DNA from: Dysidea avara
Taxonomy: Eukaryota > Porifera > Demospongiae > Dictyoceratida > Dysideidae
Direction: 5' to 3'
Assembly: GCF_963678975.1 (NCBI RefSeq)
Contig: NC_089280.1
Coordinates: 19,335,863-19,399,862 of the forward strand
DNA length: 64,000 nt
Numbering within the stretch: position 1 is the stretch's first letter; each line of letters begins with the position of its first letter. Positions 45,880 to 57,257 of this stretch are shown here, one piece after another. The notes under the pieces were generated by a model, which saw only the letters and a program-made list of their open reading frames with translations, searched no databases and was not told the origin of the DNA. Both the position numbers and the translations under genes were made by a program.

Positions 45880-47100
45880 GGTTAAATCTGGTGTAAATTT
45901 GGACCAAAAATTACTCGACTAGTTATGCTAGCGATAATAACAAAGCAAAACGACTGAAGTATGATGTGATAGACCAGCTTCCTCCAGGACAAGACACTTA
46001 TGGCGTATACGCGTTGTGATACAGACTACATTATAGCCAATCAACTCAATTAATTTAAAAATGCAATAACATGCACACATGCATGCACATTAGAAACAAT
46101 CATCAGTTTAGTCGGTGACTTGTGGCTTCCGGATGAATGGTTTTGTATAGACGAGCTGCAGGCTATAAAGGAACATGTACTTGTAAATTACAACAGAAAT
46201 TGAAAAAAAATAAGAAACAAACAGTTTATATCTCACACAATGTTCCTTAACTGAGAAAGTTAAAGCACACAAACAGTTATTTCGAGTATCCCTTTGATGT
46301 GGTTAACACTCTAATTTATGAGGTATAAATGTGCCATGATTAAACAATGCAGACACAGACACACACTACATACACAGTATGGCTTTGAAGTGTACTAAGT
46401 GGAAGCAAATTTTGAGGTTAGTGCAAGATAATATTGTGGTTAGGGACTAAATGGCTTCAAACCCTTTGGAATGTGTTGGTTTCAATCATTAGACATTTAT
46501 TCCAACATATGCATAGCTTTAAAAACATCGCATTCAAAAGTGATTGTATTATATGAATATTTTACACAGGTTGTCTACACTAATGCACACGACCAAAAAA
46601 TGTACTAAATTTCTGGTAATGGCTTGTTTGAAGGCCAGTTTGAAGGCATGGACATTCCTTTACATTGTTTATTGTGTTGCGTTGTGTACTGAACAAGAAC
46701 ACAGCGTGTCTGTGGGCACTGGGAGAAATATTGTTTGCAACAGGTGACAATGGCAGGTACCCACCAGCTAATAATTCAGCAGCAGTGCTATTAGCCAACT
46801 TCTCGTCACCGCATTTACACAACCAAAGAAATGTGCGATACATTGAAATAAATTTTATGCTACAGTACTGCTCAGCTTGAGCTAAACAATAGCACAAAGT
46901 AGCATATCAAAACATATGTATGGGATTTGTCAAATCAAGCATTTTCAGGTGGTCAACATTAAAAGTTTTCAAACACTGGTTAAAAATTAAGAATTATGCA
47001 TTAAATAAATCTAATATCTGTTTAATATCCTTTTTGAAACCTCAACTTGGTAAAACAGGCTGATCATAAAATCTCATCATTCCTTGTCATTTTTTGTCCA
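45880..47100. other. no gene seen
   Basis: AT-rich. Overlapping open frames at 46544-46897 on both strands show no known domain and mirror one another, so none is called. Confidence 0.4.
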
Positions 47101-47102
47101 AT

Positions 47103-47258
47103 AGAGGTTTTGCAAACGAGGGTGTCTCCTGGTTACTGTTGCTATACGCCATCTTCGAAGGCAAAAGAGGCATGCGTAATAGCTAAAATACACGTAGTTA
47201 TCGGTTTTACCTATAGTGATTGTGACACTGATGAGTCTTAGTAATACATCTCGGTGAT
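47103..47258 (+). repeat. left TIR of the ISL2EU-like transposon
   Basis: AGAGGTTTTGCAAACGAGGG...CTATACGCCATCTTCGAAGG...GTTTTACCTATAGTGATTG. It matches the complement of 55138-55292 with scattered changes. A partial direct repeat of its CGCCATCTTCGAAG part follows at about 47279. Confidence 0.9.
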
Positions 47259-48399
47259 TTTAAAGCTATTGCTACTAGACGCCATTCTCGAAGATACCGT
47301 ACGCATAATGGAAGTTAAGTCAGAGTACTTTATGTCACTTTCTAGTGAAACACGGGAGAGATATGGAAGTTAAGTCGTTTCTGCAGGCCTTGCTATTTAT
47401 CCCTATTCCATCTCCGAGTGAGAAGAGGATCCACAGGACATTCCAAGTGTGACATGGAGCGACATGGTTTATTACATGACTAACACACCCAGTCCATATA
47501 CAAGGGAGGAACTTAAGGTAGCTGTATTGTTCAGCTAGTGGTCATGTATATAGCTACTACTATAGATGCATAATATATAGCTGCATATCAAGACACACGG
47601 TAGTGTGTCGTGCGGCCCAAGAAGCCGGCGCGCAACACCCGTGAGTATATTGACAGGAAGGAAGAAAACACAATTTTCGCACCTCCGTAGCTCTGTGCTG
47701 CCTTGATGAAACAAGACGATTTTTGCTGTGGACACTCCCTCCACCTTCAGCACTCCACATTCCAAATTTGAGCGAAATCGCTTCAAGCGTTCCCGAGATA
47801 TGCGACTTCAAAAATTGGCTTAGTTTCTTCGTTTTTTTTCTTCTTTTTTTTCTTCCTCTTTTCGCACACTTACAAAAACTGCTATAAAACGCGAACGCCA
47901 TATCCGGTTGCCTTGAAATTTGGCACACTGAAGGGGGGTATAAAGGAGCATCTCTGTACCAACGTTGGCTAGGATACGATAAACAGGAAAAGAGTTATGA
48001 TCGATTATTCACGAAAAATAACACCAATATGTTGTCACGCCTACAGGGTAAACCGCGTATGGGAAGAAGCTGAAAATCGGTGGGTGAATAGGTTAACTAT
48101 TGAACCTCAAACCTTTTGTGGTTTGAAAGAAATCAAGCTAAAAACCAGGAAGATACAACGAAAACACCAACAGTGTGTAACAATTACGCAATCGAGATTA
48201 GCTAATAAAAAACTATTACTTGCCACGCCTACCAGATAAACCACTTGGGGTAATGCTTTGAAAATCGCTGTATAGATGGAGTAATCATCTTAGAAAAGCT
48301 CTTCAATGGTGTAGAAGAATCAGACTTAAAGCCACGGAGTTATAACACGAAATCCAACTTGGTGCAGCAAGTGCGAGATCGAGATACTCTAATAGAGCA

Positions 48400-50150
48400 G
48401 TCACCCTGAAGAGAATTCAAGAGATCAGCAAGAAACAGGTAACCTGTATAGAGATCAGCTACAAACAATTCACCCTGTAGAGTGATCAGCTACAAACAAT
48501 TCACCCTGTAGAGAGATCAGCTAGAAGAAGTTACCTTGAAGGGAGTTCATGCAACTATGGAAAGAGATGGTTCAGCTAGAAGAAATCACCTTGTAGAGTT
48601 CAGCTACAAAGAAACTACCATGTAGAGAGTTCAACTACAAACAAATCGCCCTGTAGAGAGATCAATAGAAGAAGTTACCTTGTAGATAGTTCAGCTACAA
48701 AGAAACCATCATGTAGAGAAATCAGCTGCAAAAAATCACCTGTAGAGAGTTCAATTACAAACAAATCTCCTTGTAGAGAGATCAGCTAGAAGAAATTATC
48801 TTGTAAAGAGTTCATCTACAAACAAATCACCCTGTAGAAAGATCAGCTAGAAGGAGTCACCTTGTAGAGAGTTCAGTTACAAAGAAACCATCATGTAGAG
48901 AGTTCAGCTGCAAACAAATCTCCCTGTAGAGAGATCAGCTAGAAGAAGTTTCCTTGTATAGAGTTCAGCTACAAACAAATCACCCTGTAGAAAGATCAGC
49001 TAGAAGAAGTTACCTTGTGGAGAGTTCAGCTACAAAGAAACCATCATGTAGAGAGTTCAGCTGCAAACAAATCACCTGTAGAGAGTTCAGCTACAAACAA
49101 ATCTCCCTGTAGAGAGATCAGCTAGAAGAAATTACCTTGTAGAGAGTTCAGTTACAAAGAAACCATCATGTAGAGAGTTCAGCTACAAACAAATCTCCCT
49201 GTAGAAAGATCAGCTAGAAGAAGTCACCTTGTAGAGAGTTCAGCTACAAAGAAAGCATCATGTAGAGAGTTCAGCTGCAAACAAATCACCTGTAGAGAGT
49301 TCAGCTACAAACAAATCTCCCTGTAGAGAGATCAGCTAGAAGAAATTACCTTGTAGAGAGTTCAGTTACAAAGAAACCATTATGTAGAGAGTTCAGCTAC
49401 AAACAAATCTCCCTGTAGAAAGATCAGCTAGAAGAAGTCACCTTGTAGAGAGTTAAGCTACAAAGAACCATCATGTAGAGAGATCAGCTGCAAAGAAATC
49501 ACCTGTAGAGCGTTCAGCTACAAACAAATCTCCCTGTAGAAAGATCAGCTAGAAGAAGTTTCCTTGTAGAGAGTTCAGCTACAAACAAATCACCCTGTAG
49601 AAAGATCAGCTAGAAGAAGTTACCTTGTGGAGAGTTCAGCTATAAAGAAACCATCATGTAGAGAGTTCAGCTGCAAACATATCACCAGTAGAGAGTTCAG
49701 CTACAAACAAATCTCCCTGTAGAGAGATCAGCTAGAAGAAATTACCTTGTAGAGAGTTCAGTTACAAAGAAACCACCATGTAGAGAGTTCAGCTGCAAAG
49801 AAATCACCCTGTAGAAAATTCAGCCACAAACAAATTGCCCTGTAGAAAGATCAGTTAGAAGAAGTTACCTTGTAGAGAGTTCAGCTACAAAGCAACCATT
49901 CTGTAAAGAGCTCAGCTGCAAACAAATCACCTGCACAGAATTCAGCTACAAACAAATCACCCTGTAGAGAGATCAGCTAAAAGAAGTTACCTTGTAGATA
50001 GTTCAGCTACAAACAAATCACCCTGTAGATAGATCAGCTAGAAGAAGTTACCTTGTAGATTATTCAGCTACAAACATTCACCCTGTAGAGAGAGCAGCAA
50101 GAAGTCACCTTGTAGAGTGTTCAGTTACAAAGAAACCACCATGGAGAGTT
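48400..50150 (+). repeat. 30-31 bp minisatellite, copy 3 (about 1.75 kb)
   Basis: Same monomer family, but its own higher-order pattern: CTACAAAGAAACCATCATG, then CTGCAAACAAATCACCTG, then CTACAAACAAATCTCCCTG, then CTAGAAGAAATTACCTTG. The pattern recurs several times between 48870 and 49800 and differs from the copy 2 pattern. Confidence 0.9.
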
Positions 50151-50333
50151 CTATGATAAATATATGTATTATATATATATAATTTGTACATTTACTGATA
50201 AAATCAGAAATATTTAAAGTACATCTGCTTCAACTTTTCTTCTTCCTGTAGTAAAGAAAAAAAGACAGGTTAAAAAAGTCCCAAAGCTGGCCATAGGCCG
50301 GCTTTGGGGTATACAAATACAAAAAGAAATGAA

Positions 50334-50662
50334 ATCTAATCAAAACAGCAAAGCTGTAAAAAAACAGTGCGACCCTCAAAAAGGCTATGGTGAAAAAAGA
50401 TGTGAAATCCAAGGTGGCGGCCAAGAAATGGCTGTGATGGTAGGTTAATGGTAAAAATTTTAATAACGGCAATTTAGGTGAATTTTTTTGCCAAGACCAA
50501 GTGGCACAAAAATTCACTTGAATTGTCGTTATTAAAATTTTTACCATTAACCTACCATCACAGCCATTTCTTGGCCGCCACCTTGGATTTCACATCTTTT
50601 TTCACCATAGCCTTTTTGAGGGCCGCACTGTTTTTTTACAGCTTGGCTGTTTTGGATTAGAT
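50334..50662. repeat. terminal palindrome of composite element copy 3
   Basis: ATCTAATCAAAACAGC to GGCTGTTTTGGATTAGAT with a loop near 50495 (CCAAGACCAAGTGGC). Confidence 0.9.
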
Positions 50663-51159
50663 TATTTAAACAGATCTTTTAAATTACCAGCTGAGTTGTT
50701 TATGAAGGCTGTAATTTTGTATGACTAAAGGTAATTGACTTTAATCAGCTACATGAATTGGTCATAATGGCTTGCTGTTAATGTTGGTTAGCTATAGCTA
50801 GTGCATAGAAAAGCTGAGCTAAATAGGCACTGCTACAGATAAAGCTATAGCAAGCAAGTTTCAAGTCATAGCACAAAGAGTGATAGCTATATCCAGATAG
50901 TACAATGGTTGCCACACAACACAAAAGGTGAAGACGTGTTAATTGATGAGCTAGGTATATTGTACAACAACATTATAGGGTGTGTAAATAAGTTCAATGC
51001 CGATAAATGAGTTCAGCAGTGTAATGAAAGCCAGTTGACCTTGATAGTAGGCTTCTATTAGTGCTGTATAGCTATAGCTATACACTTCATTTCAAGAGAA
51101 CTTAATTATTGATACAGCTATAGCCTGGGTTAAATAAACAATAACATGCACACCTGCAG

Positions 51160-53224
51160 GCATGGAAAGGAATGCTTGATGGTGAAAGTTTTCTAAGGGC
51201 TGGATGGGTACATGGGCTGAAATTACACAGCTATACTGGACCTCAACAAAAGAGATTTTTGATAAAGGGAAAGGTTAGTTATCATGGGCCAGTTACGCTG
51301 TTTCAAACCATCACATATTATATAGGTTATGCATTCACAAAGGACTTCTGGCACACCACTTATACCATGGGTTGTACTAGAAGAGGATGGAGAGATATTA
51401 GCAGCACACTGTAATTGCATGGCAGGGTATGTATGTTTGCAAAACATGATGGGATCATGTAATAGGATGTTATCTATGAAATTGTATAGATTAGGAGAAG
51501 CCTGTTCCTATATTGCTGCCATTATTTCCAGTCTTGTGGCTGCTAACAGTATACGACAGAGATCAGCATCAGTTACATCACAAAGATGCATGTGGCTTCC
51601 ACCTGCAAAGAGTGTAAGTAAATATAGATAAAAGTTTTGAAAGTGTACTGCCCACATTGCATAAAATGATTCATATAACTAGCTGCTTATACGTATAACA
51701 TTTTGTATCTCCAATTATAGGTTACTCCAGCAACAATTTGTGAAATAAAGTTTCGATCCTCAATTGGTAAAAGGCAGAGATGTGATAGTGGTAGTACAGA
51801 TGCTACATCACCACAAAATAAGACCTCCACTGCAGAGATATCTGATCCATCAGATGCTGAATTGAACACTTTTTATGATGTAATTAACAATTACACAAAA
51901 AGAAAGCTTGGAATACTAAAGATTTTGCCTCCATATAGTGACAATTTTATTCCTATTTTGAGTCAATCAATCTACCCTACAGCAATGATGGAGCTGTACA
52001 ATCCAGAGGCACTGACTCTTCAATATCATGACCTTCTAAATGAATGTGAGAGAACCATTGCTACCATCAAGGTTTGTCATGCATGGCTACCATTTTTCAT
52101 AGTAATTCTGTCATTACTGTATGCTGTAGGTGACTGCTGAACAAGTTGCAAAATTAGAGGAAGTGACCAGGGGCCAGTCATCAACTAAGAGTTGGTTTAT
52201 ACACAGGGCAGGAAGGATCACTGCCTCAAACTTTAAGGCAGTGACTGCAACGAGCTTACTTTCACCTTCCCAAAGTTTAATCAAAAGATTGTGCTATCCA
52301 GAAGCTCATAAGTTCACAACAAAAGCAACAAAGTGAGTAGCTAAATTTATAATAATTTGTCATCTGATCATGAGTTATATGTGCATTTATACATACACAA
52401 TAGGTGGGGTTGTGATCATGAAAAGGTTGCCTTTGATGCTTACAAGCAACAAGCCATTACAAAACACAAAAAAATTTCAGTGTTCTGAAGCTGGCTTGTT
52501 TATTGATGCTGACCGGCCATATTTGGGTGCGTCACCTGATGGTTTGGTAAATTGTTCATGTTGCAAAGACGGACACGGAGTGCTAGAGATCAAATGCCCA
52601 TTTTGTTTTAAGGATGCATTACCAGATGATACATCAGATGATACATCAGCTGATACAAACTATTATATGGAGAAAAATGATGATGGAAAATGGAAATTAA
52701 AAAGAGAACATGTGTATTTTTATCAAGTTCAAATGCAAATGGCTATCTGTAAAGTAACATATTGTGATTTTGTTGTGTGGAGCGAAAGTGGGTTTATTAT
52801 CGAAACATTCGAAAGGATTAAGGCAGACAATGATTTTTTTGAACAAAAGCTGGAATCACTATATGACTTTTTTGTCTATGGAATTCTCCCAGAAATCATT
52901 GGGAAGTGGTACACAAGGAGACCAGTGGCTGACACAGCAAATGTTGTACCAAGAACAGTATCAACTGAAGACCACCTGGATTGCGAAGATGAAGACATCA
53001 CAAGATTATGGTGATACTGTCAAGAACCAAGCTTTGGTGGCATGGTATTATGTGACAATGAAGAGTGCCCTATAAAGTGGTTCCATTTTGACTGTCTACG
53101 AATCAGATGCCCCCCTAAAAATCGTTGGTATTGTCCATCTTGTCGAAAGCTGCCACAATTTACCAAAGGTGAAGGCTCCAAAAAGAATCTCAATAAAGAC
53201 TCAGCTATAAATCCTAAATTTTAA
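51160..53224 (+). pseudogene. SWIM zinc finger - YqaJ-type exonuclease - PHD finger protein of the ISL2EU-like transposon (two lesions)
   Basis: Exons inferred from frame and GT-AG sites: 51160-51273, 51326-51426, 51490-51613, 51721-52071, 52130-52332, 52404-53224 (introns 52-107 bp). The order is a SWIM finger (AHCNCMAG | LGEACSYIA), then a linker, then YqaJ/lambda-exonuclease-like motifs: GRITASNF, LGASPDGLV (acidic residue), LEIKCPF (E-x-K), QVQMQMA. A PHD finger follows (YCQEPSFGG, CDNEECPIKWFHFDC, WYCPSCRK). Two lesions: an extra A in the 7-A run at 52469-52475 shifts the frame, and TGA at 53012-53014 replaces the codon expected to be the first PHD cysteine. Either could be sequencing error. 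The family is known to accompany ISL2EU transposases; its role in transposition is not established. Upstream exons were not located; the acceptor at 51158 suggests at least one. Confidence 0.8.
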
Positions 53225-55136
53225 TCTTGACTAACAACTGATGGACACAAGTTTACACATGCACAGCATACACTTACAATTTTATCAATGGTACTGTCAT
53301 TTTCATCACCAACAATTAGTCTAATTGGTAATGTTCCTTGTAATATAGTGTACTTTTGTTTAAGAACACCTATCACCCTCTCTACATGTATTCGAACTAC
53401 AGACAATTCTCGGCTCCAGTCAACTTCTACTTTCTCTAGCTGCTTCTTTCCCTTTGTGAAAGGAGGAATCTTCACTTCAGCCATAGCCATTCTTGCATAG
53501 TCATCACATGTAAAGCCTCTGTCAGCTAATATCACATCACCTAAATAATTAACAGTGTTGTAAAATGCACAATGATGGTAATACATCTTACCTGGAAGCA
53601 AATGTTGAATTAAGCCAGATTGTTCAGTAATTTCTTTATCTGACATCCACCCACCAACACATTTTGATATATGAGAAATTGTTCCTTGTGGAGTAATTCC
53701 AATCAAGAATTTAATAGTGGAGTGATGCTTGTAATTACTCCAAACTTGTGTACGTGCCAGCAGGGGCGGATCCAGACTTATGGAAAGGGGGGGTCAAAAA
53801 TGAACTGAGGCACTACATTGTCTCTGGTTTGATAGGGTGAGACCAAAAAAAAAAAAAAAGGTCACAGCCAGCTGACAATAGCTGCCCACCTCACCAACCA
53901 CGCATTTATAGCTAATAAAGTACATAAAAATCCTTACATAGCTCACTACACACTGTTCTAATACTCTGACTGCTTTATTAGAGTGACTGCTCTATTAGAG
54001 TATTTCGATCTTGGTATATATACTAAAAATTTTTGGAGGGAGGTCAAGAGCCCCCTTTGACCCCCCCCCCCCCCCCCTGTATCCGCCCCTGCGTGCCAGT
54101 AAATCTGATGGTCTCTCTATGAAAATTTCAGTGCAGTCTATTATAACTGCACACTTCTTAAAAAACTTTCTAAATGCTGTGGGCATTGTTTGACGTAGAG
54201 TATCTCTGTCAGGCCATTTGATAAAAGGAGCAGTCTTCACAGCCATTACATCCAATACCTGGTGAAAATATCTAGATACAGTGCTACAATGCACCCCAAA
54301 TCGGAATGCAAGGTCTTCATCCATTAAATTTAGGCGAAGTTTCATGAAGAACATGATTAAGATAGACATTTTTGATAACCTTGTGTTATCAGGTAAGGCT
54401 GATGATACAAGGTCAAACAAAGCCTTAAAAACACACCACTCAGCAATACCTGTAAAGACTAAAGTCATAATCTACATTATGGCAAAAATATATGTAAACT
54501 ACCTGTGTAAAATTTCAGTAAGTGATCGCTCTGTTGCAAGTGCTCACTGGATATGTGAGTTCTTTCTAAGTATGATACTTTCATTTTAAGCTCATCATTC
54601 TCTTTTCTTAGCCTGTCATTATCCCTCTGTAACTGTATGTACTCCAGCATGAAAGCATCATCTGTCTGACATCCATCATTCGCGGTTGTTTTGGTGGTTG
54701 TACTAGCTGCTGCTACAGAACTAGCACTGCCAACATCCTCAGAATCAGAAACAACTCTCTTCCTTTTAGCACGTTGTTCAGCCCTATTGTGCCTTTCTGG
54801 GTCAGGAACAGAAATTTCATATAAAGTGGGCACCCATTCAGGATCAGTTGTTTCATACAGTTGTGCTGGCTTGCCTACAAATATAGCTAGTTAGTTAATT
54901 ACTGATAACAAGTATATAAGCATGTCTAGCTAACCTGACCTGAAGTGTATAGAGCACACACGAGAAGATGTTGTGGGTGTCCAACCTTCCCTATGTATAC
55001 TGGCAATCCATGCCTCACGCCACTTCCTTGATAGCTGTTCCGTTTGTACTCCCTGGGTTGTGCGGATAGCAGGTATCAAGTAGAAACCTTCCGTACCACG
55101 TCTTTTACAACCTACAACGCAGCAAGAATTCACCAT
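53221..55136 (-). CDS. THAP-DDE transposase of the ISL2EU-like transposon, interrupted by a MITE
   Basis: Start ATG at 55136-55134. Exon 1 (55136-54935) is a THAP C2CH zinc finger (C5/C10...C61, H64; ends VCSIHFRSG). A 60-bp intron leads to exon 2 (54874-54503) with PEWVPTLYEIS, a basic stretch and a leucine-zipper-like coiled coil. After a 53-bp intron, exon 3 begins at 54449: FGVHCSTVSRYF helix-turn-helix, then VIIDCTEIFIE (first D). A 51-bp intron (53591-53541) precedes LADRGF (second D). RIHVERVIG supplies the E, and the stop TAA is at 53223-53221. Frame and splice phases are consistent throughout. The one break is a hAT MITE (53761-54091). Without it and one TSD the DDE region is open. 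The stop overlaps that of the convergent YqaJ gene by two bases. Confidence 0.85.
53761..54091. mobile_element. hAT MITE with 8-bp target duplication, inside the transposase
   Basis: CAGGGGCGGATCCAGACT on the left, GTATCCGCCCCTG on the right, flanked by CGTGCCAG at 53753-53760 and 54092-54099. The interior holds a CTATTAGAG tandem (53957-54006) and a long C run (54060-54077). Confidence 0.95.
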
Positions 55137-55137
55137 T

Positions 55138-55292
55138 ATCACTGAGATTACCACTGAGACTCGTCTGTATCGCAATTACTATAGGTATAAACCTACAACT
55201 ACGGGTATTTATAGCATTACACGTGCCTCTTTGCCTTCGAAGATGGCGTATAGCAACAGTAACCAGGACACACCCTTGTTTGCAAAACCTCT
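55138..55292 (-). repeat. right TIR of the ISL2EU-like transposon
   Basis: Inverted copy of 47103-47258, ending GCAAAACCTCT followed by AT. The transposase start codon lies two bases inside its inner end, so the TIR probably contains the transposase promoter. Confidence 0.9.
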
Positions 55293-55294
55293 AT

Positions 55295-56119
55295 ACAAAA
55301 TAAATGTATTTTACACTACACGCAAAAACACTAATTTACAACCTTTAATTCACAAAATTTCTACAGCACACCATACAATAAAAGAAAGCCCTTGAATTTC
55401 TCTATCTAATTCCGACCGTACAAATGGGAAAATGTCGCCATAGCGACAGTTATTTACTGCTGATGATGACATAATACGCGCTCCATACATTAACCTATTG
55501 GAAAATTAAATTATCTCATCGGGAAAATCCCAATTTACAAGTTGTTATCCTCAACCAAACTCGCTAAATTTGGTATCACTCTACGCAGCGAAGGATGCTT
55601 AATAAGACTCCGACTGTACAAATTGTTAAACAGGTTAGGTTATAGAAATATGTTTAAAAACACGTGTTTTTACGGGCATTCTGAACACGTAAATTTTGCG
55701 GTACAAAGCTCCTTTCTAGCTTCCCCTTCGTTACTACACAAAGAACTTACACATGAATCGAATCGCCTTTCATCAAGGAATCTGATAAACCAAACTTCGT
55801 GTCCATCAACCAAAGTACGCGGAAGTTATGGCGCCTTGTTTAGAGGACGGTGTTATACGAAACGGGCGTAACCCATTCGGAAATCCGAAATATCTTACAC
55901 AAGTTTTGATATGGTGCCTGTTTTCTGGCGTTTTATTGAAGCAGTGGAAATATACAGCGAAGCAGTGAATATCTAGCTAGCCTACTACACTCTACCTGCT
56001 ACAAGCAGTGTAAACAACAGCAAAGAAACGATACTACACTTTCTGTTTCTTCAGGAAATTTGCACAATCGTTTTGAACATCTTCATCTACTCCCACCTCA
56101 TTTCAGTTTCACATATCTC
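55295..56119. other. no gene identified
   Basis: A 109-codon open frame (55542-55871) and others show no known domain. No repeat recognised. Confidence 0.35.
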
Positions 56120-56640
56120 TCCTGATACTGCATGTGTTCTGTATGCTTCAGCATCTAGATGTTCGAAAATATACTGGTCCAGATGGTCTTTCTGCACACT
56201 TTTTACGGGAAGTTGCAGGTGTGATCGCCGAACCTCTAACAAAGTTATATAATGCTTCATTACAATCTGCATCTATTCCTAGTGATTGGAAGCAAAGCAA
56301 TGTAACAGCAGTTCATAAGTCGATCTAGGGATGACCCTTCAAATTTCAGACCAATATCTGTTGTTCCTATAATAGCCAAGATAGTAGAGAAATTGGTTGC
56401 ATCTCAGCTTAGCATTTATTTTGAACAGTCACAGCTGCTCAATCCTTATCAGGGAGCTTACCGTAATGGAAGATCCACTGAGCAAATTCTTTCATTTTCT
56501 GTTGATACAATTATTCAGGCTCTGGATGCTCACCAGTTTGTGTGTACTGCCTTTTTAGATCTTAGAAAGGCCTTTGATTCTGTCTATTCCTGCCTCAGAT
56601 GGGCTGTTTTGTGGTCTGGTGCCTTCAATTACCATCCTCG
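56120..56640 (+). pseudogene. non-LTR reverse transcriptase fragment (fingers/palm N-terminal blocks)
   Basis: GPDGLSAHFLREVAG, IPSDWKQSNVTAVHKS, then after a frame change near 56325 DPSNFRPISVVPIIAKIVEK, QGAYRNGRSTEQIL and TAFLDLRKAFDSV (catalytic Asp of motif A). CR1/Jockey-like RT. Homology stops abruptly after about 56590. Confidence 0.85.
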
Positions 56641-56960
56641 TACATTTTGTAGTATATCTCTTACCCACCCTGCCACCCCCACACTCAGCCCCTTTTTGAG
56701 GACTCATGATATAGCAACACTGGTGAAAAATCTATATAAAATTGTGGGAAACTCTGCAAGAATTATCTTGGCCACCAGGTGTTCTTAAATGTTATGAATT
56801 GCTCCATCTTTGGTGAAAAATCCATACGTGTAGTTTCCGAGGCTGGTGAGTAACAATGCATTAAACTATTAAAATACATTTTTCTCTGAATCAACAATGA
56901 ACCCACAAGGTGATTTTCCAAAATCCAGTCACACATAGAAAAACTCCATATCATATATAT
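56641..56960. other. no gene seen
   Basis: Sequence between the RT fragment and the second foldback composite. No feature recognised. Confidence 0.35.
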
Positions 56961-57257
56961 ACAAGTACACGGAATTTTCAACTAGAGTAGGGACGACAGT
57001 ACATTGATAAAAAGTACTGAAACAAGTGCATAGGGGTAGTGAACAATACTAAAATACAGTTAAATAATAAGACGTGTTATATCCCTACTGTGCTTAAGAT
57101 GCCATAATGGAAATGCACAGTAGGGATATAACACGTCTTATTATTTAACTGTATTTTAGTATTGTTCACTACCCCTATGCACTTGTTTCAGTAATTTTTA
57201 TCAATGTACTGTCGTCCCTACTCTAGTTGAAAATTCCAAATTTTTTCGTGTACTTGT
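56961..57257. repeat. hairpin H4 at the left end of composite B
   Basis: ACAAGTACACGGAATTTTCA, AAAAAGTACTGAAACAAG, a spacer GCATAGGGGTAGTGAACAAT, then ATCCCTACTGTGC near the loop. Arms of about 138 bp, almost perfectly complementary. Confidence 0.9.

Larger units (their letters stand above)
47588..50662 (+). mobile_element. composite minisatellite element, copy 3, inside the ISL2EU-like transposon
   Basis: TCAAGACACACGGTAGTGTG start, then TCGTGCGGCCCAAGAAGCCG, a 5' block to about 48400 and the minisatellite. The linker AATTTGTACATTTACTGATA is shared with copy 1. The palindrome ends GGATTAGAT at 50662. It separates the left TIR from the plus-strand gene of its host transposon, so it is the younger insertion. 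Confidence 0.75.
47103..55292. mobile_element. two-gene DNA transposon, ISL2EU-like, 8.2 kb with nested insertions
   Basis: Inverted termini of about 155 bp start AGAGGTTTTGCAAAC and are flanked by AT at 47101-47102 and 55293-55294. Inside are a THAP/DDE_4-type transposase (minus) and a SWIM-YqaJ-PHD protein (plus), the gene pair I recall for ISL2EU elements. Two later insertions, composite element copy 3 (47588-50662) and a hAT MITE (53761-54091), account for about 3.4 kb. Without them the element is about 4.8 kb. The superfamily name rests on the gene pair and the AT duplication. Confidence 0.8.

Noticed and set aside
46544-46897. Overlapping open frames of 67, 71 and 105 codons on both strands
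   Set aside because: No recognisable domain, and overlapping frames on opposite strands suggest chance.
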